DNA from: Gp6-AA40 sp035496255
GTDB lineage: Bacteria > Acidobacteriota > Vicinamibacteria > Vicinamibacterales > UBA2999
Reading direction: 5' to 3'
Length of the DNA stretch: 64,000 nt
NCBI GenBank assembly: GCA_035496255.1
Contig: DATJEU010000079.1
Span: 53,860 to 117,859, forward strand
This document shows, in pieces, positions 42,890-51,571 of this stretch. The notes under the pieces were generated by a model that did no database searches, had not been told where the DNA came from, and was given only the letters and a program-made list of their open reading frames with translations. How positions within the stretch are numbered: the first letter of the stretch is position 1; every line of letters starts with the position of its first letter. Both the position numbers and the translations under genes were made by a program.

Positions 42890-45112
42890 TTACGCCGAAG
42901 CCGCCTGACGCTCGAATCGCGAGGCTGGCGCATCGGCGTCGTCAATGAGCGATGCGAGCAGATGACGGACGGCGCGGGGATCGTCCACGTGGAACCGGGC
43001 GCCGGCCGCGGGCCGGCCGACCGCAATAGTGATCGCGGACGCGGGAAGCGCTCCAAACAGATCTTCGTCCGTCCGATCGTCGCCGATCGCCACCAAGGTG
43101 ACGCCCTTGTGATCTTCCGCCTGGATCCGCTGCGCGATCATGGCCTTGCTGACGCCGCGCATCCGAACCTCGATCACCTTCTTTCCTTCCAGCACCTCCA
43201 CCGGCTGGTTGCTCAGAAGATCGCCGAGCAGAAGGCGAAGTTCGTGCGCCTGTCGATTGCCGAAGTCTCTCGGGACGCCGCGATAGTGCCAGGCCATCGA
43301 CGCCGTCTTCACTTCGAGTTGCGCACCAGGCGTCGCCGCGGTGAACTGGTCGAGAATCGGCTTGAGCTTCTCCATCCACGCACCGGCAAATGGAACCGCC
43401 GGCTCCCAGGCGGCCCGCGGCGATCGGCGGCGCCAGAATCCGTGCTCGGCCCATAGCGCAATCGGCAAGTGTCCCAACCACCGTTCGAGTGCGTCGCCCG
43501 GCCGGCCGCTGACGATGTCGATCTCGAGACCGGGCGTCGTCGCCAGTTGCTCCAGCAACGCCAGCAGGCCATCGTCCGGCGCCGCGAGCTCGGGCGAACG
43601 CGCGATCGGCACCAGCGTGCCGTCGTAATCCAGCAGCAGCCGAAGGTGGTTCGTGCGGCGCGCTTCGGCCAGCGCCGACGACACGGGCAATTCAGGCGGA
43701 CGGCACACGGCCTGCCGCGGTTGGCGCCCGCCGGAGAGATGCCGCAGGAAGTCTTCCGTCCACACGAAGACGTCATGACTGCACACGCGGCGTCGCAGCG
43801 ATCGCATACGCGCGCGGCGTTCGTCGATCGGCATATTCAGCGCACGCGCGAGCGTGTCGGCAAGGCTGTGGACATCGTACGGGTTGACGGTCACTGCGCC
43901 CTGCAGTTCGGACGCGGCCCCCGCAAACTCGCTCAGGATCAGCACGCCATCGTCATCAATCCGCGACGCCGCGAATTCCTTGCCGACCAGGTTCATGCCG
44001 TCGCGCAACGGCGTCACCAGCAGCACGTCGGCGGCGCAATAGAGGGCCACGAGCTCCTCAAGCGCGACCGATTGGTGCACGTAATGAATCGGCAATGAGC
44101 GCAGGGTGCCATACGTGCCGTTCATCCGGCCGACGGTTTCCTCGACCTCGCGGCGAAAACACCGGTAGGACTCGACGTCGCCGCGTGATGGCACCGCAAT
44201 CTGGATGTACCGCATCCCGTCGCGCAACGTCGGGTCGCGTTCCAGCAGTTGTCCGACGGCCGCGAGCCGTCGCGGAATGCCCTTCGTGTAGTCGAGCCGA
44301 TCCACGCCGAGCACGATCCGCCGGCCGCCCGCTTCCTGGCGGATTTCGGCGACACGAGCGCGCACCTGGGGATCCGCCGCCAGCGCCGCGAGGCTGCCGG
44401 CGTCGATCCCCATCGGGAACGCGCCGACTCGCACTTCTCGCCCGCCAACGCGCACGCGATCGACGTCGGCTTCGACACCCTCGACGTGCAGCAGCGACGT
44501 GAGGAAGTGCCGCATGTAGCTGAAGGTGTGGAATCCGATCAGATCGGCCCCGAGCAGGCCGTGCAGAATCTCGCGCCGCCATGGCAACACGCGAAACACT
44601 TCGGACGAGGGAAACGGGATGTGCAGGAAGAAGCCGATGCGCGCGTCGGGCAGCCGCTGGCGCAGCAGCCCCGGCAGCAGCATGAGGTGATAGTCGTGAA
44701 CCCAGATCGTGTCGCCGGGCCGGTACTCGGCGGCGACTTCGGCGGCGAATGCCTCGTTCGCCGCTCGATATTCCGGCCACCCTGCCGTGTCCACCGGCAC
44801 GCGGTCGATCGAGTAATGGAATAACGGCCACACCACGCCGTTCGCGAAGCCGTGGTAATAACCGTCCACTTCTTCGGGGCGCAGGTGCACGGCGACCATG
44901 CGCTGGCCAGTGAGGGCTGCGTGGATCGCTGAGCGGCGGGCGTCGGGAACCTCACCAGGCCACCCGAACCACAGCGCATCGGAACGTTCGTGATGCGGCC
45001 GCAGACCACTCACAAGCCCGCCGCTGCTTGGTGCGAGCTCCACGCCGTCGCCGGTCACGCTGGCCGTAACGGGCAGACGATTCGACACGAGGAGAAGCCG
45101 ATTTCTCTCCAT
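42890..45112 (-). CDS. otsAB: Bifunctional trehalose-6-phosphate synthase/phosphatase
   Basis: The 740-residue fusion has an OtsA-type GT20 domain (about 1-470: LLVSNRLPV, IWVHDYHLMLLPGLLR, LGVDRLDYTKGI, DGMNLVGKEF) and an OtsB-type HAD phosphatase (about 490-740: LLLDYDGTLVP, then AIGDDRTDEDLF). It makes trehalose from UDP- or GDP-glucose and glucose-6-phosphate in two steps in one chain, giving stress protection. The ATG at 45112 follows a small upstream gene by 5 bp. Confidence 0.93.
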   Translation of the reverse strand: MERNRLLLVSNRLPVTASVTGDGVELAPSSGGLVSGLRPHHERSDALWFGWPGEVPDARRSAIHAALTGQRMVAVHLRPEEVDGYYHGFANGVVWPLFHYSIDRVPVDTAGWPEYRAANEAFAAEVAAEYRPGDTIWVHDYHLMLLPGLLRQRLPDARIGFFLHIPFPSSEVFRVLPWRREILHGLLGADLIGFHTFSYMRHFLTSLLHVEGVEADVDRVRVGGREVRVGAFPMGIDAGSLAALAADPQVRARVAEIRQEAGGRRIVLGVDRLDYTKGIPRRLAAVGQLLERDPTLRDGMRYIQIAVPSRGDVESYRCFRREVEETVGRMNGTYGTLRSLPIHYVHQSVALEELVALYCAADVLLVTPLRDGMNLVGKEFAASRIDDDGVLILSEFAGAASELQGAVTVNPYDVHSLADTLARALNMPIDERRARMRSLRRRVCSHDVFVWTEDFLRHLSGGRQPRQAVCRPPELPVSSALAEARRTNHLRLLLDYDGTLVPIARSPELAAPDDGLLALLEQLATTPGLEIDIVSGRPGDALERWLGHLPIALWAEHGFWRRRSPRAAWEPAVPFAGAWMEKLKPILDQFTAATPGAQLEVKTASMAWHYRGVPRDFGNRQAHELRLLLGDLLSNQPVEVLEGKKVIEVRMRGVSKAMIAQRIQAEDHKGVTLVAIGDDRTDEDLFGALPASAITIAVGRPAAGARFHVDDPRAVRHLLASLIDDADAPASRFERQAASA

Positions 45113-45117
45113 CGCGC

Positions 45118-45468
45118 CTATCCGAGCACCGGAAAGGATGAGCCGCGCAGGGGGACGGACGAAGGCAGGTCGGAGGCACGCCGGCCCCCGTCCGCCCGCT
45201 GCAGCAGCTCCGCGTACGCGGCCGGCAGATTGTGCTTTTTCAGGACGACCACCCGCACCTGGTGCGGGACCGACGACCCATCGCACCCGTGCGGCAGGTC
45301 ACCGTGCACGACGTTGGCGCACGACAGGTACGCGTGGATCAGGCGATGCGGCGCCCCCTTTGGCTGGTGCCAGTGCACGTCGCGGAGGTCAGCGAGCCGG
45401 GCAATCGCACAGCGCCAGTCGTTCCAGACGGCGTTCACCGACACCACGAAGTCGTCGTTACGCTGCAT
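45118..45468 (-). CDS. Small protein of unknown function coupled to otsAB
   Basis: The 116-residue product starts at an ATG preceded by GGGAGGAAGCA, an excellent ribosome-binding site. It reads MQRNDDFVVSVNAVWNDWRC, then LADLRDVHWHQPKGAPHRLIHAYLSC, then VPHQVRVVVLKKHNLPAAYAELL. No family was recognised. It lies 5 bp upstream of the trehalose gene, so it is very likely translated with it and may be involved in stress or carbon control. Confidence 0.6.
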   Translation of the reverse strand: MQRNDDFVVSVNAVWNDWRCAIARLADLRDVHWHQPKGAPHRLIHAYLSCANVVHGDLPHGCDGSSVPHQVRVVVLKKHNLPAAYAELLQRADGGRRASDLPSSVPLRGSSFPVLG

Positions 45469-45648
45469 TGCTTCCTCCCGTTGAGTCGTGTACTGGCTCG
45501 CCATGAATTCAGTAGACCGCACACACGAGCAGCGATCTATCCGACTGAGGGGGGAGCCGTATCTGTTTCCGCTTGGAGGATCGATCCGAGGGACCCATGT
45601 CGCGCGCGGCCATCGTTCCCCCCTTTCGGGGAAGAGCGGCCGAACGTA

Positions 45649-46287
45649 CTACACGATGATGCCTTTTCGCACGGCGTAAAGCACGATTTCCGCGGTGTTA
45701 TGCAGATTCAATTTCTGCATGAGGTTGGCGCGATGCGTCTCGACCGTGGACAGGCCGACGTCGAGCAGGGTGGCAACCTCTTTATTCGAATGCCCTTCGG
45801 CCAGAAGCTGAAGCGTTTCCTTTTCCCGATCCGTGAGCAGGTGATACGAATCGCTGAGCCCGCGCTTCTGCAGCGTTCGCATGTAATCCTCGACGAGGAC
45901 CGCCGCAACGGCTGGGCTGAAGAACGGCTTCCCCGCCGCGACGGCGCGAACCGCCGGCAGCAGGTCTTCGTCGGTCGCGTCTTTCAGGAGATATGCACGC
46001 GCGCCGGCGCCGAGCGCCCGAATGATGTACGACTCATCCGAATGCATGCTCAACACGATGACCGCCGGAGGCCGGTCGAGCTTCTGCGCGCGCGCGGACA
46101 CCTCGATGCCGCTGAGTTTGGGCATGCCGATGTCGACGATCAGCAGATCGGGATGGTGCTCCTCACACAACCGCGTCGCCTCGAGACCGTCTGCCGCTTC
46201 GGCGACGATCGTATGACCCGCGTCTTCGAGAATGCTTCGCAGTCCGCGCCGCACAATCCCGTGATCGTCAGCCAGCAACACTCGCAA
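45649..46287 (-). CDS. NarL/FixJ-type response regulator
   Basis: The 212-residue protein has a receiver domain (VLLADDHGIVRRGLR, Asp52 in LLIVDIGMPKLSG, KDATDEDL) and a C-terminal LuxR helix-turn-helix (LTDREKETLQLLAEGHSNKEVATLLDVGLSTVETHRANLMQKL). It overlaps the kinase gene by 20 bp, so the two form a pair. It regulates transcription upon phosphorylation; targets are unknown. Confidence 0.92.
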   Translation of the reverse strand: MRVLLADDHGIVRRGLRSILEDAGHTIVAEAADGLEATRLCEEHHPDLLIVDIGMPKLSGIEVSARAQKLDRPPAVIVLSMHSDESYIIRALGAGARAYLLKDATDEDLLPAVRAVAAGKPFFSPAVAAVLVEDYMRTLQKRGLSDSYHLLTDREKETLQLLAEGHSNKEVATLLDVGLSTVETHRANLMQKLNLHNTAEIVLYAVRKGIIV

Positions 46288-47635
46288 GTCGGCCCTCTGT
46301 CATCGGGATGGCGACCGGCAGCGGCATCTGCATGATCAGCGACGCACCGCGTCCGGGCGAGGTGCGGATGATGAGGCCGCCGCCCAGTTCCTTGACACGC
46401 TCCTGGATGCCGCGAAGACCCAGGCCATCGCGGCGCGCCTCCGCGTCGAACCCGACGCCGTCGTCCGTGACCGCAATCCGCAGGACCTGATCCTCGGCCG
46501 TCACTCTCGCCGCGATCGCGTGCGCCTGTGCGTGCCGCACGCAGTTGGTGAGCGCCTCCTGCACGACGCGATACACGCAGGTCTGATACCGATCGGGCAG
46601 CGTGTCCACATCTCCCTTCACCGCCAGGTCGACTTCCACGCCATAGCGCCGCGCGATGTCGCGCACGTGCCACTCGAGTGCCGCGCGAAGGCCCAGGTCG
46701 TCGAGCATGCTGGGACGCAACCCGAGCGCGAGATCGCGGACCGTGCGGAAGATCTTGTCGACGAGTTGCTTCGCTTCGCTGACCGCCGCGCTGAGCCGCG
46801 GGTCGTTCGGCGGACGCACGCGATCGATGCGACCGATCTCCATGCGCAGTGCCGTGAGCACCTGCCCGACGTGATCGTGCAGTTCGCGCGAGAGATGGCG
46901 CCGTTCCTCTTCCTGCGTGGCCACCAGCCGCTGCGACAACTGGCGCATCTCCTGCTCCGCCTTTTCGGACACCCGCCGCTGTTCGCCGGAGCGCCGCTCG
47001 AGCACGCGCAGACGGAAGACCACGATCAGCGCGACCCCGACGCCCAGCACCAGGCATTGCCACATCAGCCGGCGCAACTCGGTGGCGAACACCGTCTGGC
47101 GACGCGTCACTTCGGCGCGCTGCTCGGCGAGGTTCGCGTTGTTCAGGTCCTCGATCTCCTGCGCGATGGCGATGACCGCCTCGCGACGCGGGACGACTTC
47201 ACGCCGGAGGAATGTCGCGCTCTGGACGATCTTTTCTGCCATCGTCCAGTCGAACAGCGGATCGAACGTCTTCCAGTACTCATCGAGCTGTTCCTGCAGG
47301 CTGTTGATCTGCTCCTGATGCGGCGGCGCAAGCGCTTGCAGCTCTGCCACGGTCGCCATGTTCGCTTTCCGGAACTCGGCGATGCGTTCGCGATACTCCG
47401 GAGCGTGCTGCCGCGAGATGTCGAGCAGATAGTCGCGGACGAAGATGCCTGACAGGTTGACGTCGGACCGCAGCCGCCGCAGCTTCGCGTCCACATCGTG
47501 GTGATGCGAGTTGAGCTGATCCAGTTGGGTATAGATGTCCTGTGCCTTCCGCGACGTCGTCAGCATCGCGATGACGATCAGGACGAGCAGACTGCCAAGC
47601 CCAACAACGGCGACCGGCCACGTGGTAAATCGCAT
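46268..47635 (-). CDS. NarX-like sensor histidine kinase
   Basis: The 455-residue kinase has a strong ribosome-binding site (GGAGGGAGAG). It has a first transmembrane helix (about 8-25), a helical periplasmic sensor (about 30-180), a second helix (LMWQCLVLGVGVALIVVF) and a HisKA_3 dimerisation domain with RHLSRELHDHVGQVL holding the phospho-accepting His. The ATPase N-box is VVQEALTNCVRHAQA, and DDGVGFD follows. It partners the regulator at 45649-46287. The four-helix sensor fits nitrate or small-molecule sensing but no ligand motif is visible. Confidence 0.92.
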   Translation of the reverse strand: MRFTTWPVAVVGLGSLLVLIVIAMLTTSRKAQDIYTQLDQLNSHHHDVDAKLRRLRSDVNLSGIFVRDYLLDISRQHAPEYRERIAEFRKANMATVAELQALAPPHQEQINSLQEQLDEYWKTFDPLFDWTMAEKIVQSATFLRREVVPRREAVIAIAQEIEDLNNANLAEQRAEVTRRQTVFATELRRLMWQCLVLGVGVALIVVFRLRVLERRSGEQRRVSEKAEQEMRQLSQRLVATQEEERRHLSRELHDHVGQVLTALRMEIGRIDRVRPPNDPRLSAAVSEAKQLVDKIFRTVRDLALGLRPSMLDDLGLRAALEWHVRDIARRYGVEVDLAVKGDVDTLPDRYQTCVYRVVQEALTNCVRHAQAHAIAARVTAEDQVLRIAVTDDGVGFDAEARRDGLGLRGIQERVKELGGGLIIRTSPGRGASLIMQMPLPVAIPMTEGRLASVAG

Positions 47636-47690
47636 CTCTCCCTCCGCACCCGACCAACTCAGGTTAACTGGCGCTCGGCGCCGGCGGACA

Positions 47691-47735
47691 TCCGGCAGAT
47701 GGGGGAGAGCGCGCCTCTCTCCCGGATCTGCCGGA
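47691..47735. other. Strong hairpin in a divergent spacer
   Basis: TCCGGCAGAT and ATCTGCCGGA form a 10-bp perfect outer stem. Inside it GGGAGAG pairs with CTCTCCC. Short hairpins flank it (GCCTCGTTGAGGC at 47742-47754). It lies upstream of both the NarX-like kinase and the small gene at 47778, so it may be regulatory or a REP relative. Confidence 0.45.
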
Positions 47736-47777
47736 TGGATTGCCTCGTTGAGGCGCGGTCTACTGAATCGTCCCCCA

Positions 47778-47984
47778 ATGCGAATCCGACTGACCCGCAA
47801 GCTGGCAGAACTCCTCAACGGCGTCGATCTCTCGCGTCATCGCGTGGGGGACGTGTTCGATCTTCCGTTGCGCGACGCGCAGGTACTCGTGGCCGAAGGG
47901 TGGGCACGTCCCGCCGCCGATCAGCAGGCCGCTGACCACACGCGTGTATCACATCGGCGCGTGCTGCGAAAGCGATCTCCCTGA
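47778..47984 (+). CDS. Small basic protein of unknown function
   Basis: The 68-residue product begins MRIRLTRKLAELLNGVDLS and continues RHRVGDVFDLPLRDAQVLVAEGWARP, which reads as a folded small domain. The C-terminal 20 residues are Arg/His-rich. No family was assigned. It lies in front of a histidine kinase gene. Confidence 0.6.
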   Translation: MRIRLTRKLAELLNGVDLSRHRVGDVFDLPLRDAQVLVAEGWARPAADQQAADHTRVSHRRVLRKRSP

Positions 47985-48062
47985 GCGCGTTCATCGCGCC
48001 GCCCGACGAGCCGTTCCGCCGCCGATGTATGATCGCCAGCCCCGGGCAGCGACAGGGGTCGC

Positions 48063-49418
48063 ATGATCGTCGAACGGCATCACTCGGCCTTGATCGTTGC
48101 GTCGGCCATCACGGTTGCGTCGTTCGTAGGTGCCACCGCCTACACACAGGCGCACCTCGCGCAGCTCGACGTCCTCTCCGCCAATCTCGAAACGAACGCG
48201 ATTCCCAGTATCGAGTACATGTCGCGCACCGCCGTGCGCCTGACCCGGTTGAACGACCTGCTCGATGAGATGACGGCGGCAGGCGCGCAACGAACGACTG
48301 CCGCGCAGACCGCGCGGAACGAAGTGGATGCGGTGTCCGCGGACGTCGATCGTTATCTGGCCTTGCCTCCGCTGCCCGGAGAACAGCCACTCTGGGACAA
48401 TCTGCGGACCGACATCGGTCAGGCGCTGCCACTGGTCCGAGCGACCGTGAACGAGGCGTCGGCACTGGCGTTCGCCGTGCCGGCAGATCGATCGAAGACG
48501 GAGCGGACGCACGACGCGCTCGACGACGCGCTCGGGGCCGTGCTCGCGACAATGGACTTCGACGTCCGGCGGTCGCAGACGATGGCACGGGACATCCGGA
48601 TCGTGCGTGTCCGCACCCTGCGGGCCATTACGGGACTCGACGCCATCGCCACCGCCATCGCCGCCATCGGCTTGTTCGTCGCCTACCGTGCCTCGAGCCG
48701 TCACGATCAGTTGGTGCGCGTGCACGACGCGCTGATGACGGAACGCATGACCGAACTTGACCGGTTCGCCGGACGCATGGCGCACGACGTGCTCAGCCCG
48801 CTTGGAACCGTGGCGATGGCACTGGGCCTCCTGGAGCCGGGTTGCGACGAACGGGGCAAGCACTATGTCGCCCGCTCGCGCGAGGCGGTCCAGCGCGTTC
48901 GGGAACTGGTCGAGGGCCTGTTGCGGTTTGCCCGGGCCGGCGCGAGACCGGACCCCACGGCCAGCTGTTCTCTCGACGCCGTGTTCACGCGGCTTGTCGC
49001 CGACTGTTCGGAACCCGCCGAGAACGCCGGCATCACGTTGACGATCGCGCCGCCGCCTCACGTCGAGCTGCCGTGCGCGGTCGGTGTGATCACGAGCGTC
49101 CTCGAAAACCTGGTTCGCAACGCGATCAAATACATGGGATCGGGCAGCGTGCGACGGGTTACCGTGCACGCGATCGTCCGCGACGCGATGGCGCGCATCG
49201 AAGTGGCCGACACCGGGCCGGGCGTCGCGCCCGAGCTCCAGGGAAGAATCTTCGAACCATTCGTTCGTGGCCCGGAGACGGGCACCGAAGGCGCCGGCCT
49301 CGGCCTGGCGACGGTGAAACGCCTCGTCGAACGCCACGGCGGCAAGGTCGGCGTCGACTCGCGTCCCGGCGAGGGAAGCCTGTTCTGGGTTGAACTGCCG
49401 GTCCGTACGCTCCAGTAG
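48063..49418 (+). CDS. Sensor histidine kinase with four-helix periplasmic sensor
   Basis: The 451-residue kinase has a first membrane helix (about residues 9-27), a long helical periplasmic region (about 30-185), a second helix (LDAIATAIAAIGLFVAYRA), an H-box DRFAGRMAHDVLSPLGTVA with His, the N-box VLENLVRNAIKYMG and G-boxes DTGPGVAPEL and GAGLGLATVKRL. No response regulator gene is adjacent, so it is an orphan in this window. Its TAG stop overlaps the GTAG end of a REP-like doublet. Confidence 0.9.
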   Translation: MIVERHHSALIVASAITVASFVGATAYTQAHLAQLDVLSANLETNAIPSIEYMSRTAVRLTRLNDLLDEMTAAGAQRTTAAQTARNEVDAVSADVDRYLALPPLPGEQPLWDNLRTDIGQALPLVRATVNEASALAFAVPADRSKTERTHDALDDALGAVLATMDFDVRRSQTMARDIRIVRVRTLRAITGLDAIATAIAAIGLFVAYRASSRHDQLVRVHDALMTERMTELDRFAGRMAHDVLSPLGTVAMALGLLEPGCDERGKHYVARSREAVQRVRELVEGLLRFARAGARPDPTASCSLDAVFTRLVADCSEPAENAGITLTIAPPPHVELPCAVGVITSVLENLVRNAIKYMGSGSVRRVTVHAIVRDAMARIEVADTGPGVAPELQGRIFEPFVRGPETGTEGAGLGLATVKRLVERHGGKVGVDSRPGEGSLFWVELPVRTLQ

Positions 49419-49478
49419 GGCGCATCTTGCTCCTTAGAGGCGCCGCGCGGCCGGTCTGGAAAGCAAGACCGGCCCTAC
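49415..49478. repeat. REP-like palindrome doublet overlapping a stop codon
   Basis: GTAGG leads into GGCGCATCT, an 8-base loop and AGAGGCGCC, then GGCCGGTCT, an 8-base loop and AGACCGGCC, and finally CCTAC. The arrangement is the same as the lead hairpin and first unit of the array at 42654. The TAG of GTAG is the kinase stop codon. Confidence 0.8.
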
Positions 49479-49599
49479 GGGTACCGATGCCACGTTGGGT
49501 GTTGGATCAGCGACGGACGTTAGGAATTAGTCTGCGAGCCGTGCCGCGCGGCGTCGCTTCCGCCACGAATGAATGCCCGAGCGACTGTGCCACGAAAGA

Positions 49600-49729
49600 G
49601 CGAGCCAGGTGCCTTGTTCCGCTTGGTCGCGCGGCACGCCTGCTTACAGGCGCGAGGTCCGAGCTGCGACTCGCGGCGCACGGTGCTTGGCGACCGCGAC
49701 TCCCGCGCTGCTCAAGGCACCTGCCTCGC
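49600..49729. repeat. Inverted-repeat element of about 130 bp (copy 1)
   Basis: 17-bp arms (49600-49616 and 49713-49729, one mismatch) enclose about 96 bases with an inner hairpin GCCTG-CTTA-CAGGC. The left part (about 49613-49646) recurs at 62089-62122 with only three mismatches. The region 49479-49806 has no credible gene. Confidence 0.6.
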
Positions 49730-49806
49730 GATCAGGACGTAACCCGAAACTGGATTCCACACCCGATCCGACACGATGCCGCGACAGCCGCCTTGCGGAG
49801 CTGTCT

Positions 49807-50595
49807 CTAGCGTTCGCCGATGACCTCGCCGTGGAGGACCGCGAACCATCCGTCCTCACGCGTCGCCCACTCTCGCCACGCGTCTGCCAGTCCCGCGAGT
49901 TCCTCCGCCGTCGCCCGGCCGTCGCGCACGGCTTGTCTCGAGATCGCCGACTGCGTCATGCGATCGGCCCACAGCCCTCCCCACCACGCGCGCTCCTCGG
50001 GCGTCGCGAAACACCAGGCGGAGGCGGACGATGTGATTCGCGAGAAGCCGGCTTGCTGGGCCCATGACAACAGATGCCTGCCGGCGTCGGGCTCGCCCCG
50101 ATTGGACCGCGCGATCGCTCGATAGAGGTCGAGCCACCTGACCAGCCGATCGTCGGCGGGATGCCACGTGAACGATCCGTAGTCGGACTCGCGAACGGCG
50201 ACGAGACCGCCGGGGCGGACGACACGCCGCATTTCCTTAAACGCCGCGACCGGATCCGCGAGGTGCTGTAGCACCTGATGAGCGTGGACGATGTCATACG
50301 ACGCGTCGGGCTCGTCGATCCGGTACACGTCACCAATCGCAAACCAGACGTCCGAATAATCGAGCCGCGCTTTTGCGATCACGTCGGCTGACACATCGAT
50401 CCCGAGCACGTTGCCAGATCCTACGCGCCTGGCGAAATCCGCGGTGATCGTGCCCGGGCCACAGCCGACATCCAGCAGGCGCAAACCAGCCCGGAGATGT
50501 GGAATCAGATAGGCTGCCGAGTTCTCGACGGTGCGCCAGCGATGGGATCGCAGAACGCTCTCGTGGTGGCCATGCGTGTAGGTCGCGTCTGGCAT
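49807..50595 (-). CDS. Class I SAM-dependent methyltransferase (UbiE/YcgJ type)
   Basis: From ATG 50595 the product has 262 residues. Motif I LRLLDVGCGPGTITADFA, the acidic residue in GIDVSADVIAKA, AIGDVYRIDEPDASYDIVHAHQVLQHLADP and VRPGGLVAVRESDYGSF are the standard Rossmann methyltransferase order. A longer ATG-initiated form reaches 50646. The substrate is unknown and neighbours give no clue. Confidence 0.85.
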   Translation of the reverse strand: MPDATYTHGHHESVLRSHRWRTVENSAAYLIPHLRAGLRLLDVGCGPGTITADFARRVGSGNVLGIDVSADVIAKARLDYSDVWFAIGDVYRIDEPDASYDIVHAHQVLQHLADPVAAFKEMRRVVRPGGLVAVRESDYGSFTWHPADDRLVRWLDLYRAIARSNRGEPDAGRHLLSWAQQAGFSRITSSASAWCFATPEERAWWGGLWADRMTQSAISRQAVRDGRATAEELAGLADAWREWATREDGWFAVLHGEVIGER

Positions 50596-50667
50596 CGTTC
50601 GCTCGCGAGATCTGATGAGCGCGGCTCGTCGATCCCGTTCGAGCATCGCACGACGCGAGGCGGATCC

Positions 50668-51495
50668 TCAATTCTCCGAGGGCTGATCCGCGTGATCGAG
50701 CACGACAAACGGCATCGGCGCCTTTTCACCGCGCAGCCTCAGTCCCAATTGCTCCTCGAGGGCCCTGAACAGGTTCGACGTCGCGTCGGACGCTGTGCTC
50801 GCACCCGCCCCTGACGTCTGCGCGAACGAGGGATCGAACGGGATCTGGAAGTCGTAGGCGCCAGACAGGCCCGTGGCGTCGCTGACGGGACGCGCGATCA
50901 CCGTGAAGCCCGCCAGGAGCGACGACAACTGTTTCATCGTGACGCCTTGCGCCATCAGCACGCCGTTTCGCGGGCCACGGAAACCGCACCACTGCACCGG
51001 GTCGGCTGATCGCGGAGCACCGGGAGCCTGCACCGGGCACTCGATTGTCGACCGGTGCAGTTCCGGCCCGATGGTCCGATCCCCTCTGGACAGGACAAGC
51101 GCATAGACGTCCATCGGCCGCTGCTCGGTGTGCACGCGGAGGCCGAAGCGATCCGCGAGCATCGAGCGCAGCATCGCCAGCATGCGCGGCTGGCGGGACT
51201 GCGGATTCGAATCGAGATCCTCATCGGTCGCCGCGGTCACGTCGAAGCGCTCGCTGCCCACCCACGAGTCTCCGCCGACGACCTGTTGGATGGTGCGAAT
51301 CGTGTCGGACCCGTAGGCGCGCAGGATCAACTCGCGCAGCGAGAGGCCGCTGACCACGAGCCGCCCGCCGGGCCGCATTTGGAATTCCGACAGGCCGTCG
51401 TTTTTGACGTTGCGTTTGATCGAGACCGCATCGAATGAGGGCGTCTGCGCCGCCGCCGCGAGCATCACCGCAATCAGAACGGCCGTCCATCTCAT
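50668..51495 (-). CDS. TIGR03435 family secreted protein
   Basis: The complete 275-residue product has a signal peptide (MRWTAVLIAVMLAAAAQ) and the family order SFDAVSIKRNVKND, GGRLVVSGLSLRELILRAYG, LADRFGLRVHTEQRPMDVYALVLSR, GVTMKQLSSLL and DATGLSGAYDFQIPFDPSF. It is the second family member in the window. Function is unknown. The start directly follows an AT-rich palindrome at 51497-51512, with no evident ribosome-binding site. Confidence 0.88.
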   Translation of the reverse strand: MRWTAVLIAVMLAAAAQTPSFDAVSIKRNVKNDGLSEFQMRPGGRLVVSGLSLRELILRAYGSDTIRTIQQVVGGDSWVGSERFDVTAATDEDLDSNPQSRQPRMLAMLRSMLADRFGLRVHTEQRPMDVYALVLSRGDRTIGPELHRSTIECPVQAPGAPRSADPVQWCGFRGPRNGVLMAQGVTMKQLSSLLAGFTVIARPVSDATGLSGAYDFQIPFDPSFAQTSGAGASTASDATSNLFRALEEQLGLRLRGEKAPMPFVVLDHADQPSEN

Positions 51496-51496
51496 A

Positions 51497-51512
51497 TGTT
51501 ATAAAAATAACA
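51497..51512. promoter_or_regulatory. AT-rich palindrome at the start of the TIGR03435 gene
   Basis: TGTTAT, AAAA, ATAACA is a perfect 6-bp-arm palindrome one base upstream of the ATG. AT-rich DNA is rare in this GC-rich window, so an operator or promoter core is likely. Confidence 0.45.
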
Positions 51513-51571
51513 CTACTTCCGTGACGCGTCAAGACAGCGCGTGACGATCGGCGGTGGCTCGCCGAGAGCGC

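Noticed and set aside
42639..43000. Plus-strand frames of 68 and more residues through the array
   Set aside because: They translate the tandem repeat (repeated SAGLQSKTG/HVGRSAK) and run into the antisense of otsAB.
49427..49810. Plus-strand 127-residue frame
   Set aside because: It spans the REP-like doublet and inverted-repeat element and has no protein features.
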